DNA of 64,000 nucleotides from Ashinkailepas kermadecensis. Lineage: Eukaryota; Arthropoda; Thecostraca; Neolepadidae. The position numbers were made by a program, and so were the translations under genes. The notes beneath the pieces are model-generated. The model was not told the origin of the DNA, ran no database searches, and was given only the letters and a program-made list of their open reading frames with translations. The stretch's first letter is position 1, and each line of letters opens with the position of its first letter. The stretch is taken from positions 162,509 through 226,508 of the forward strand of contig JAOTOM010004126.1 in NCBI GenBank assembly GCA_034440615.1, read 5' to 3'. Positions 48,031-59,619 of the stretch are shown piece by piece.

Positions 48031-48271
48031 CTGCCGTTGCAGTCCATCGATACCATGCAGAGGTGTTTGCCGCCATAAACAGCCAGCTGGTACGCCACCT
48101 CCGGGTGTTCCGCGCCATCGTGTCGGTCGTCTGCGGAGGGCACCCTGCGGTCGGCCGCATGTCGGACAGGGCGTTCACGAACGCCATGCAGACGACAGCC
48201 GGTCAACAGCTCAAGCCGGCTCAATGGCGTGCAGTCGTCCAAGCGGTAGCTGCTGATGATGCCACCCTCGC
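48031..48271 (-). CDS. WDR6: WDR6 exon 2
   Basis: The acceptor CTGTCCACAG leads into EGGIISSYRLDDC, LLTGCRLHGVRE and YQLAVYGGKHLCMVSM, equivalent to human AGEGPDVLVYSL, LIHGFR and VAVFGSKGLRVV. Two bases at each end complete codons with exons 1 and 3. Confidence 0.9.
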
Positions 48272-49800
48272 CTGTGGACAGTAACAACATGCCAGCAGAA
48301 ATCCTCAGATATTGTTGGAAAGGGAAAGCAGGGAGAGGGGCTCAATCTGCTATGCTGAAACCATAACAAGTGACAAATAGCAGGTGCATACACATGCTTA
48401 GTTTATACACATAAGTGGGATGTGGGTGACCTGTGCACTCCACAGTATCTGGAAGGTTGATAAGGATGCCCAGATCGGTCATAGTCTGAGCATGTGGTTA
48501 GTGACTGTGTAGGCTGCTGGTAGTTTGGGAACAAGAAATTTGCTTGATGGAGGTAAAAGGTGTGCATATCTTGTCTAGTGAACACCTTAAATTACAATAA
48601 TATCTTTTTAGCATTATTTTCCATTATATGTTATCTCACTCAAAGCCTGTTTTTCTTAGTATAATTGTGCTCGCCATTTGCAAAGTAGACAATGTTGGTG
48701 TAAATGAGAGGTGAACTCATCTTAATCATGTTCATAAACATTATATTCAAACATTTTCCACAAAGCTGATTAACACAGTCAAATGTGAAGTTACCACAGA
48801 TCAAGATGCATGGGCAAAATCTGACTGATCCTCCAAACACAGGAATCAAGACTGCACAGGAACGTCTGTATATTCTATTTTATCCCAGGCAGCATTGGAT
48901 GCATGCTCAAACTGAAGCTGTCAGGATATGGTCCCACCAGATTTCTGCCATACCAGGCTTTGGCAAAATTAATGCCTACATTTATAGCATGGAGGTCCTT
49001 GGAATCTGATGTCAAAATCACTGCTATCCTTACCAACTGTAAGATTGCATCCATGAGCCCAGACTGCAAAGTATGACAAACAGCTTGATGAGGCACACCA
49101 GCCACACACAAAAAAAAACTGCACCAAAATGCACTGGGTGGGCAAAAATATGCACCCTGGAGATAGCAGCAGCAACCACCACATGCAAAATACATCAGGG
49201 AAAAATCAAGAGGTTTAAGACAAGCACCTTTTCTACATCAGCATATCTTTTACACTGAATCAATAAAAAATGCACATACATGACTAAAGCACAAACAACC
49301 TCCCACACTTCTCACCTCCCCATTTCAAACCACATCAACATGGGACACTGAACTGAATTTGGCAGCAGTATTTTTCCACAGTAAACATATGTAGTGAGCA
49401 TATTTTGGTTATCATGCATTGTGATAAGCATATTTTGCAGTTTTCTCCCATTGTGATTTTCTTCTTGTGATTCTTGGAAGTAGGTACCTAGTGTGTAAAA
49501 TGTTTGTGGATTATCAACCTGCCTGCACCAGATACCTGTCCATACACCAATTGCTACACTAGCTGCATCAGTCACACCTCTGGCTGCCCCCCCCACCACC
49601 ACCACACAGACAAGATCTTATCAAAATTGCCCTATTTTGCAGTCTGGATACGAGCCACAGATAGTTTACCATCATTAAAATAATACTGTCACATAGATGA
49701 GAAAAGAAAAAACTACAAAATATAAGATTGCATTCATCAGCCACAGATAGTTTACTATGGTTATAATAATCCTGTCGCATTGGTGAAAAACAATCCTTAC
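48272..49800 (-). other. WDR6: WDR6 intron 1
   Basis: AT-rich, GTAAGG to CCACAG, without arrays or transposons that I recognise. Confidence 0.8.
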
Positions 49801-49876
49801 CAACCAACAGAAAATCATCAATGATATGTAGCAAAGTGACTGGAACACACAAAGCCTCAGTTAGCAGTTCAACCAT
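49801..49876 (-). CDS. WDR6: WDR6 exon 1 (start)
   Basis: ATG with A at -3 and G at +4. It encodes MVELLTEALCVPVTLLHII and DDFLLV, mirroring the human N terminus up to LLAGEG, with the Gly codon split G/GC to exon 2. Donor GTAAGG. Confidence 0.88.
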
Positions 49877-51173
49877 GGTGTAGTATCGATAGTAATATTA
49901 ACACCAATAACTTAGAAGTAGTATTAATACATCCTATGGGCTCGGCACCAGCCTATTTGTTTGTATTGTCTACAGGAGCACGTCATTACGCGAGACCCCC
50001 ACACCGCTTCTTGCAGCAATATAATTGAAAACGGCGTGGACCAGTGTTAGTTTTGTGTAGTGTACCAGGTTTGTAACAGGCGGGTATATTTAACTCCCTT
50101 AAATTGCAGCCATATTTACAGCATGTAGAATAATTAGTATGCATATCGGCTAGAAGCAGGCCCTTGTCATCCCCATGCCTTCCTGCGTGTCGCCTCAAAT
50201 GGGACAAATGACGTCATCTGGGGTACACCTTTATGGCCGTTTTAATGGTTTGGTGTATATGAAAATCAAAATATTTTCAAATCAATTCACTTTCTAAATC
50301 TTCTAATATCGCGTCTGTGCTCTTAGAATCTTCTTCAGCCGTTATTTTATAAGCTTCAGTTAGGCTGCGAATTAGACAACCACCATCACGAAACGCAGCG
50401 ACGTTTTAGGGGTACACTTTTTCTCAAATTCTTAGATGGCGCAGTTGAGTCATAAATGGCGCTGTTGTTTACATAGCTCTCTTGTAAGTTCTGTGCTTCA
50501 TTTCACACCTTGTGTTCGCTGTCCCCGCGTTTTAGTTGAATTTTGTTTTATTGTGTTGTGTTGTAGTGCATCTTGTGTGTAGTTGCATGGTTAGCTGTAT
50601 ATTTTGCTGTCGTTAATTAGTGACAGAAATTGAGATGTGTCCCGTATTAGGTATCTAATATGTTGATGCCGCTTATCCTGTAGATTTGCAGATTCAGGTA
50701 ATTTCTGATTACACGGAATGTCTTTTTCTAGTGCAATGCTTGTGAATGTACTGAACATGATGTGAACACTTATTTCCTCTGCAAATGCATACTTTTCAGT
50801 TGGGAGGCAGCATTCCATGCAAAAATGGGCTTGGAGGTGAGTAATATAGCATAAAAGGTAATGTTCCAAATGAAGAAAAAATGATGTAACATAACCTAAA
50901 CTAACCTAGCTTAGCCATCTATGCAAGAAAGCAATTTATTTTTGTTAAAATGGAAAATTTCTGAGCATTAAAAAACGTTCAAATTCATAAAAACCCTAAC
51001 CTTACCTAACCTATCCTGAACTGTTTTTGAAGAAAACTCAAAAAAAAATCACCCACACCCCAAATTTTTTATAACTTCCCACAAAACCCTAACCTAGCTG
51101 AAATTAACTAAACATAACCCCCTTGTATGCTTGATGGAGGTATAATGTGTGTAAAACGTGTTCAGTGGTTACC
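49877..51173. other. WDR6 upstream region
   Basis: Presumed promoter side. A 73-codon Cys-rich minus-strand frame (49,986-50,207) has no recognised homology. CCTAACC-type motifs scatter at 50,890-51,110 but form no telomere array. No gene is supported. Confidence 0.5.
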
Positions 51174-51177
51174 TTAA

Positions 51178-52030
51178 CCCGCGCCGTCTCGGGGGTGGGG
51201 TGGGGGGGGGGTTATGCACCCCCTCAAGTTTTCCGCGGATAGTGAAAGAACGGCGCACGGCAGCGCCACGAAATTTGGAATACCTTTTTCCACATCCATT
51301 TGGCATGTTGTGTCAAAATTTTGAGGTCAGGTCTTCTCGGGTCAACGAGTTAGTGAAGGTCAAATGATGGGTCACCTCCTCAAGGCGAAAAAAGTTCAAC
51401 CAGTCGTCACGCTTTAACGGATAAAGATATTTTAATGAAACTTTCAACGTTTGCTTATCTTTAGGGACACAACAAAACGCACCAGAGGATTTTTTTCTCC
51501 ATTTTTTTTAATTACTTATTAGTTTTGCATATTTGCCCATTAGAGTTAAAATCGAAGATTCTGGCTAAAGTATGCATTTTTATAGGCGTAAGTCGACTTC
51601 GAACACCGTTTTCCTGTCCGCTCTACCCATTAGGAAAAATAAAAATTAAAGAAAACTTTAAAACTCAAAATTTTGAAATTTCTAAAAATAAAATTTTGAT
51701 TTTTGGGTGGCAAAAAATTGTATGGCCCTGGTCAATTTCGTCTTCCTTTTCTGATTCCAAATAATTTTTGGTTTTTCAAATCTCCCCCAAAATGAACTCC
51801 TCAGAGCCAAAAACATGATGTAAATCGTGAAAATCTAGGCCCCCTAGTGACGTCACTTTGGGGGGGCGGAAATTTGGGGATGGTGTCTGGCCCTACTCGT
51901 CGAGCGCTTTCCGATGACACCACTTTCGTTTTCGTGCAAAGCTTAGTTTGGAGATTAGAGTGGGAGGGGTGTTTATCCACCCCACGCCCTGAGACGGTGT
52001 GTGAGGATCTGACCGGAGAAACGGGGCGGG
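51178..52030. mobile_element. TTAA-flanked (piggyBac-type) element, second copy type
   Basis: Left end CCCGCGCCGTCTC and right end GAAACGGGGCGGG form a 13-bp inverted repeat with two mismatches, bordered on both sides by TTAA (51,174-51,177 and 52,031-52,034). An inner inverted pair GTCTCGGGGGTGGGG / CCACCCCACGCCCTGAGAC reinforces it. AT-rich interior without transposase. Confidence 0.7.
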
Positions 52031-52524
52031 TTAAATTGTAATAATATATCCTACATATTGTGCTTATCCTACATATTGTGATTGAGATAGAGAAGGTGGC
52101 CTAAAATTCAGTGTCAGTATCCTAGGGCTTATTTTTCAAACATCTGGAAGAAACATCTGGAAAGAAGAGAGTTTTTCAATCAACATGCTTAAGTTTCCAA
52201 GAGATGGAAATACATGCAGGACTTAGTTGACCAAGTGAAAAAGAGCTGATAGAGTTCATCAAACCAACTCATTAATTTGGTCCAACCACTTTACCTCTGA
52301 TGATTATGATCCTGGCTATCTGATGCAGCTGAAGCTGATGCTGCAATGGCAATACCTGCCTCTTCCAAAACCTGGTGCCATTCCATGAATTAACCTGCCT
52401 ACCAGATTTGTATGGTATGAAGTGTTGAATTATGCATGTCTGTTGTGCTTGCTGTATTTTGGAGAATCTTATCCTTGCATAGCTAAATGAAGAACCAGTT
52501 CAACTAGTTTGATGCCACTTCAAT

Positions 52525-52604
52525 TCACATGAATATAGCACGACCACCATCAGTAAACTGGGACTTGAGCGTGACGGCCTTGCTGTCGTTGCCGGCTTCG
52601 TCGC
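52525..52604 (-). other. Possible orphan exon
   Basis: A good acceptor (CGCCTCATTTTGTAG) precedes a frame with GC-rich third positions: DEAGNDSKAVTLKSQFTDGG then RAIFM and TGA. Codon use resembles the real exons here. No partner exon or family is recognised, so it may be chance or a gene fragment. Confidence 0.25.
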
Positions 52605-53049
52605 CTACAAAATGAGGCGTGTCAATACAGCGCTTGGCTGTTCGACGTCTGAAGCACCGAAGGCGCTCCTGACAACTGTGTCCAGCTCTTGGCTCACCAC
52701 CATCGGTTGCGGCCGGCTCTACGTGCCACGGACCTGGTAGACGGTGCTAGTAGACTAGTTGAATTCTTATTTCTGCTCCATCCCGGGCCCAACCTGCACC
52801 GGCGAGGCCAGCATTGTGAGGCGCCTGGTAGGCATCATCAGCAGCCGGCAGCCGAGGCTAGATGTCTGTGTGGCACGGAGGCTGACTCGAGTTGGGATGC
52901 ATGTGCGCATCGGCTGGTTGCACTAGAATTCTGCTCGGCAGAGCGCATGTCACCAGCCAGCGATAGGATGTCCACCCTCACACTGCCGGTCATCTGTCAC
53001 CGTCCCTGCTGTGTATCGTGTCGTGTCGTCCAGTTCTGCTTTTTTATCC

Positions 53050-53375
53050 GTGTTTGCTGCTGCCGCCGTGACCGCCAGTTAGCGGACTGGCGGCGCCCCC
53101 TGTGCTGCCCGTCCTGGCGGCACTTGGCACTGCTTTCGTGTCACCCGATCCTGCCGTATTGTTAGCGTGTTTTGCTGTTGCGACTGTGACCATTGACGGG
53201 TTGGCGGCGATCCCTGTACCGGCCCGTCCTGGCGGCACTTGACAATGCTCTCGTATCGCCCGGCCCCGCTGTCCTGTTGGCGTGTTTTGCTGCTGCCGCT
53301 GTGACCAGGGGCAGACTAGCGGCGCTCACTATGCTTGCCCGTTCTGGCTGCACTTGGCACTGCCCTTGGCTCTGG
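53050..53375. repeat. About 119-bp GC-rich tandem repeat, three copies
   Basis: Each copy contains CGTGTTTTGCTG or TTTGCTGCTGCCG, a GTGACC stretch, GGCGGC, CCCGTCCTGGCGGCACTTG and a TGCT.TCGTATC segment, with moderate divergence. Confidence 0.88.
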
Positions 53376-54522
53376 CAGTGCTATGTGGCAGGTGTGACGT
53401 ATGCCACTTCATTGTTGCTTGTATCTATCATTTGGCCTATGAACATTGATTGGAAAGAACGACATGCAAAGTCCTTTTGCTCCACGAACTTTGATTGCGA
53501 TCCTTCATTCATGCTCTGAACCGGAACCAGCACAAAAGCCGACTAGGTCGACTACGCCGACGCGTAGGAGCGTTTTGGAATGATCCAGATCTAGTCCTGA
53601 ACGCATTGCTTGGGAATGCCACCAATACATGCCTGGCCGCTTTTGGAGCACCATGTTTCCAGTCCGTCCGTCGAATGTAGCCTCCTAACTAGAGTGAAAT
53701 TTTACTTACTTTTGGGAGGCGTCAGCCCCCTTTAAGACTGACGTGAGCCCACCTTCACCCAATAATTTCATATTTTAACATGTGGCGCTAATGTGGCCTC
53801 TCGACTGAAGGTTTTCCTGTTGCTTCCAGGCATTGCGTCCCCAAATCATTTTCTGAAGGTTCCACCCCCGTTGCTGAGCTGGCACGGGGGCTTACAGATG
53901 CCCCCATAAAAAGGAATGTCTGCCTCTCACGTGCTCCCTATGGTACTGTCGATCTGAGCAAAAAAAAATTGTCACCTTCCTTGACATCTAAATCAGGGGC
54001 GTTGCCGCATATAGAGGGGGATGAAAAGGTGTTTCGGTTAATTACTTTTGCCATGCAACACCACAAGCACAATGCTAAATTTGATACAGATTGGGGCTCT
54101 CCCCCCCCCCCCTCCACCTGGTTCCATCATGGCGACGACCACGCTTCAGATACGTCCTTACTGCATCCCGCCGCGGTAAGATGTTAATTATCTGCCGTAT
54201 TTGACTTGTCCTACCTCCCTTTGTACGCTCTTTCGGGTATAATATGCGCATGAAAGGTATTGGAGATCCCTTCCGGGACTATGACGCTCTAAGTTTTGCA
54301 CCTAAGCCTCTTAAACCCTCGTTTTCTCCTCCGTAGTGTACACACGTTGCGTATCTTCGAAGCGTGTAAGCGGCTGGCCCATGTTAAGTGTGTACCCCTG
54401 ATGACGTCATTTAAGGACCTGCGCGAAAAGCTGCGCAGTAGGGATGACGCCACCTGGTATATATCGCCTTGGCTAGAAGTATTAATATCTAGATTAAAAA
54501 AAAAAAAATGTAGCCTCCGATA

Positions 54523-56156
54523 CTGGATCATTACGCCTGGATTGGAAACCAACAGCTGTTTTATCACCCCTCCTAGCCGAGGGTAAGTAAAAACACGGAA
54601 ACGCGGGCGGTTTTAGGCCGTGCGCCTATGGGAGGTCAGGGTACGCATTTCGTATTTGATTTTTTCCAATTGATTCAGCCATCCCAGGAGGATTGCATCA
54701 GCCTTTCATGATACGGCATTGATGAAGGAACCTTACCGTTCTTTCGTTATTGATTTATTACGCTCCGTTCAGAAGTTGTCGTGGTGCGAAGTGAAGACAT
54801 TTGTGAGAGGGAGCCCACCTCGCCCCAAGGGTCGGCCCACCGATGTTGATATCTTGATGATCTTTATCTTAAATATTTATCTCTTATCTCTCTATTTTTA
54901 CCTTGATCTTGAAATGTTTGGACGGGGCAAAGTACATGAAGGCAATGGGCAAACCAAAACTAATTGGGGGGGGGGACATTCCATTGGCTCCCATGTTAGA
55001 AGTTGAAATAATTGCCGGGGTGGGTTAAGCCAACATTGAGGTGGCAGTTCCCCCTCAAAGATATATAAAACAACACACCTGAGTCGAACGACTGGCAAAT
55101 GGTAGGAAATCAGCGAGAGGTAGTGGAGTTGCCAGCTAGGGTATGTTGCAAGGGCTGATCCAAGGAGAAGGAAGCGAAAGTGGCGCGCCTTATGACCCGA
55201 AGGACGCCTCCCTTGGAGGTTCCAGTGTACCACTCCCTCAAATTTCTCAGCGCAACGCGCTCCTCGGCCTGGGAAAGGCAGTCCTCTGGGAGTCCGAACG
55301 CACGCCGCGAATTTTTCGGCGAAAGGCACTCCTCAGACAAAAGCAAATGGTGCCCCCTGGGAGATCGGAGTGTACCCCGTCAAAATGTTCTGGACCAAGA
55401 GCCGCCCCTCTGGAGAAGTGACGCCTCTTTGGCAAAATCATAAATGTGTCAGTGGTATGGTGTAGGGGGAGGGGGCTTGTACCCTCCATGGAACTTCCGC
55501 TCAATTATCTGCGGATTGATGGGTTCGCCGAAGTCTGCACTCTCCCATTCAGTTGTGTAAACCACTCCACTGGAAAATATCAGCTACAAATATAGAGAGC
55601 ATGGAGGGTGGGGGCGAAAGCAGAACCGCTCATTCTTATCTTTGAGGGTGAAACTGCCCCCTCAATGCTTGCTTCCCTCACCCGCAATAATTTCAACTTC
55701 TAACATGGGAGCCTATGGAATGCGACCGCCCTATTCATTTTGGTCTGTCTATTGCCTTCATGTACTTTGCCCCCTCCGATCCTTTTAAGAAGTCAACATC
55801 GGTGGGCCGAAACATCCTTTCGGCGAAATGGGCTCCCTCTCACAGTTACATTCACTTCGCATCACGATAACTTCGGAACGGAGCGTAATAAATCAATAAG
55901 GAAAGAATGGTAAGGTTCCTTGATCAATTCTGTATCATGAAAGGCAGATGCAATCCTCCTGGGGTGGCTAAATCAATTGAAGAAAAAAATCCAATACGAA
56001 ATGCGTACCCCGAACTCCCATAGGCGCACGGCCTAAAACTGGCCGCGTTTCCGGGTTTTTTACTTACCCTCCGCTAGGTGGCAGGTTGGTGCCGCTGATA
56101 CGCGCAGATCAAAGGCGCCGACGCGGAGTTTCCAATCCAGGCGTACATCATCCATG
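54523..56156. mobile_element. Long-inverted-repeat transposon, copy 1
   Basis: About 1.63 kb. The arms (about 0.5 kb each) begin around C.GGATCATTACGCCTGG and end in CCAGGCGTACATCATCCATG. Flanking octamers CTCCGATA (54,515-54,522) and CTCCAATA (56,157-56,164) differ at one base, indicating an 8-bp target duplication. No transposase frame; non-autonomous, hAT-like by target size and CA/TG ends. Confidence 0.8.
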
Positions 56157-56257
56157 CTCCAATATGCCGGTTTTTTGGGAGGCAGGGAAAGTGTTAAAAA
56201 AGGCCATGAAGATATTAGGTAGAGCTGTTGCACTACAAAATGTGGAGAACTGGAGAC

Positions 56258-58464
56258 CATGGATGATGTACGCCTGGATTGGAAACTCCGCGTTGGCGCC
56301 TTTGATCTGCGCGTATCAGCGGCACCAACCTGCCACCTAGCGGAGGGGAAACACGGACAAAAACACGGAAACGCGGCCAGTTTTAGGCCGTGCGCCTATA
56401 GGAGTTCGGGGTGCGCATTTCGTATTGTATTTCTTTCCAATTGATTCAGCCACCCCAGGAGGATTGCATCTGCCTTTCATGATACAGAATTGATCAAGGA
56501 ACCTTACCATTATTTACTTATTGATTTATTATGCTCCGTTCAGAAGTTGTGATGGGAAGTGAATGTATCTGTGAGAGGGAGCCCATTTCGCCGAAAGGGT
56601 CGCCCGGCCTTGGGTCGGCCCACCGATGTTGATTTCTTAAAAGGATCGAAGGGGGCAAAGTACATGGAGGCAATAGACAGACAAATCTCTAGATTTGTGG
56701 CTGATATTTTCCAGTGGAGTGGTTTACACAACTGAATGGGAGAGCACAGACTTCGGCGTACCCACCAATCCGCAAAGAGGATTGAGCGGAAGTTCCATGG
56801 AGGGTAGAAGCCCTTTCCCCGTACACCATACCACTGACAGATTTATGATTTTGCCATGGAGGCGTCATTTCTCCAGAGGGGCGGCTCTTGGTCCAGACAA
56901 TTTAGACGGGGTACACTCCGATCTCCCAGAGGGGCACCATTTGTTTTTGTCTGAGGAGTGCCTTTCGCAGAAAAATTCGCGGCGTGCGTTCGGATTCCCA
57001 GAGGACTGCCGTTTCCAGGCCGAGGAACGAGTTGCGCTGAGAAATTCGAGGGAGGGATACATTGGAACCTCCAAGGGAGGCGTCCCTCGGGTCATAAGGG
57101 GCGCTACTTTCGCTTCCTCCCCCTTGGATCAGCCCTTCCAACATACCCTAGCTGGCAACGCCACTACCTCTCGCCGATCTGCTACCACTTGCCAGTCGTT
57201 CGACTCAGGGGTCTTGTCTTATATACCTTTGAGGGGGAACTGTCACCTCAATGTTTGCTTAACCCACCCCCGCAATTATTTCAACTTGTAACATGGGAGC
57301 CAATGGAATGTGCCCCCACCCCCTCCCCCAAAAAAATTGGTTTGCTCATTGCCTTCATGTACTTTGCCCCGTCCAATCATTTCAAGATCAAGATAAAGAT
57401 AGAGAGATAAGAGATAAAGATTCAAGATAAAGATCATCAAGATACACTGGCGGATCCAGGGAGGGGCAATTCCGGCCATGCCCTTCCCCGAAGCGCTTAA
57501 AAGGGGGGGCATAGTGTCTTCCCCCACCCCGAAACCAACAGAAGTCAACTAAATTAAAATGCAGTAACCTTCGCCGAGCTTGAAGAATAGCGTCTGGATG
57601 AAATAATCTCCAATTTTAAAGGATTTTTTTAATTAAAAATAATTGTTTGTAAGCCAGTATGGTAGCATAGTAGATTCTGACACCCATCGAAGGTTCCATG
57701 CTGCTCAAGTTCTGCTTACAGCAAGAGTTGACAAAATCGGATCCGCCAGTGTATACACGTGCACAAACGTTGACGTGGTACATGACGTTGAACGTGAACG
57801 TGAACGTTTTAGTAAACAAGAACAAAAATCCGATAACATAGAAACGGTGGAGGTAGGCTGGTACCCCTACACAGGAAAGTATGCTGTCAATTATTACTTA
57901 ATTTGAATTTGAAATTTTTTTTTTGTAATGGGCCCCTTTGCCAAATAGTGGTCGAAATCGAGTGCTTTTAACCAAAAATAGTGGAAGAATGGGCACCCTC
58001 CAAATCCGTTCGACCCCTCCTCTGATGCGATTCCTAGGTACGCCACTGGGGAGGGGGAGGGGAGGGGGCTAACGCCGAAAACCGAAAGTTGCCCCCCCCC
58101 CCCAACCGGTGGGCTAGATTTGCCAGTGTCAAGATATCAACATCCGGTGGGCGACCCTTGGGACGAGGTGGGCTCCCTCTCACAAATGTCTTCACTTTGA
58201 ACCACAACTTCTGAGCGAAGCGTAATAAATAAATAAGGAAAGAACGGTAAGGTTCCTTGATCGATTCTGTATCATGAAAGGCTGATGCAATCCTCCTGGG
58301 ATGGCTGAATCAATTGGAAAAATGCCAATACGAAATGCGTACCCTGAACTCCCATAGGCGCACCGCCTAAAACCGGCCGCGTTTTCGTGTTTTACTTACC
58401 CGCCGCTAGGTGGGCTGATACGCAAACAGCTGTTGGTTTCCAATCCAGGCGTACATGATCCATG
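56258..58464. mobile_element. Long-inverted-repeat transposon, copy 2 (split)
   Basis: Same family, central part inverted relative to copy 1 and only 102 bp away. Ends are CATGGATGATGTACGCC and GGCGTACATGATCCATG, with CTGGAGAC(C) on both sides (from 56,250 and from 58,465). Without the nested hAT-like element it is about 1.52 kb. Confidence 0.82.
57445..58128. mobile_element. hAT-like element nested in copy 2
   Basis: Left end CACTGGCGGATC, right end GATTTGCCAGTG, and perfect flanking TCAAGATA at 57,437-57,444 and 58,129-58,136. Removing it restores the arm of the host element. Inside at 57,739-57,751 GGATCCGCCAGTG exactly mirrors the left end, suggesting a second, internal terminus. Confidence 0.85.
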
Positions 58465-58473
58465 CTGGAGACC

Positions 58474-58748
58474 ATCGAAGTCACTGCCATGCAACCTTCC
58501 CGAAAAGCGAACGTCGCAACAGTTGATATGTCTTGTTAATGTTTTTTTCACTTCGATCAAGAACAAGTTTTCATCCTCTGGCGGAAAAATTCAAGGAAGC
58601 ACACGCGAGCATCTAGGGAGGAGCATCTTCCAGTCAGAGAAATTCAAGGAAGCGTGCGCTTCCTTGAATTTCTCAGCCTAAGGCTGAAAACGTGTTCTTG
58701 TTGAAAGTGAAAAACAAAAACAAGATAAATTAACTGATATACATATCT
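58474..58748. other. Short gene-free interval with near-perfect palindrome
   Basis: At 58,637-58,674, GAGAAATTCAAGGAAGCG, two bases, then the exact reverse complement. Nothing else recognised. Confidence 0.6.
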
Positions 58749-58760
58749 ATATATATATAT

Positions 58761-58855
<95 letters not shown>
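58749..58855. repeat. (AT)n microsatellite
   Basis: About 50 AT dinucleotides with one AAT interruption, directly beside the possible retroelement terminus. Confidence 0.95.
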
Positions 58856-58856
<1 letters not shown>

Positions 58857-58859
<3 letters not shown>

Positions 58860-59619
58860 CGCTGGGTCCGAATTCCAAACACTTATGACAGATTTCGAGT
58901 CCACACCGCACGGCGGACCGCACGTCCGCTCGCAGCCAGCTTTGTTCTCAATCTCCCCGCGGCTAGGGTGTTTCGGCGCGAAACGAACAAGCCAATGGGA
59001 AGGCACGCGTCGCCAAGGCGACGCGCGGGACCATGACCTCACCCGTCTACACTCTATAAACCTTGAAAAAGGAGTGCACACGCACTCAACGCACATGACC
59101 AAGACATGACACCGGAGCGAAATGGCACACGATGTATCGCCACGCTGTTCGAACTATCGTCACAAGTGGTCGTCAGCAGCATGGCAACGGGTTTATCCGC
59201 AACACAAAAACTGATGTCACGACTGCGTAAGACCGTCGCAAGTCTTAATAGGGTACGCGCTAGATTTCAGCACAAGGCCTCTAGCACTCGCCATAGACAG
59301 GACTGCCGGCGCCCCAACGACTGAAGCGTTCCACAATGTGCGCAGACATTACATAGTTGCACAATGTGGTGTAGACCCGAAACAAACCGCCCATCCACTA
59401 ACGCATCCCCGGCGGGATCCTCATTTTCCGCACGACGCTAGTTATAACAATTGGTACACTAGCATCTTATTCTAACATCGCGCAACCAAGTGCTCACATC
59501 ACACACATTTTACACTGTAACCAGCGGATGTTCTAATAACAATTCGTACACTAGCATCTCAATCTAGCATCGCGCAACCTCACATCACACACTCGCTTAC
59601 ACCGTAACTAACGACTATT
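58857..59619 (-). other. 3' non-coding part of the Ty3/gypsy element (LTR not proven)
   Basis: Follows the pol stop in minus sense. It includes two diverged copies of a block of about 90-105 bp (GTACACTAGCATCT near 59,455 and 59,548). The matching LTR would lie beyond the window, so LTR limits cannot be set; no clear polypurine tract is seen. Confidence 0.35.

Larger units (their letters stand above)
52035..54514. other. Gene-poor stretch with one array
   Basis: Apart from the possible exon at 52,525-52,604 and the 119-bp repeat at 53,050-53,375 I see no assignable feature. A plus frame at 54,296-54,586 is open but unrecognised. Confidence 0.45.

Noticed and set aside
50890..51110. Telomere-like CCTAA repeats
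   Set aside because: Scattered, irregular CCTAACC motifs, not a tandem array.
52689..53165. 158-codon plus-strand frame
   Set aside because: Runs into the 119-bp tandem repeat and has no known domain.
59106..59324. 72-codon frame near the retroelement end
   Set aside because: Opposite strand to the element, no motif; probably non-coding element sequence.
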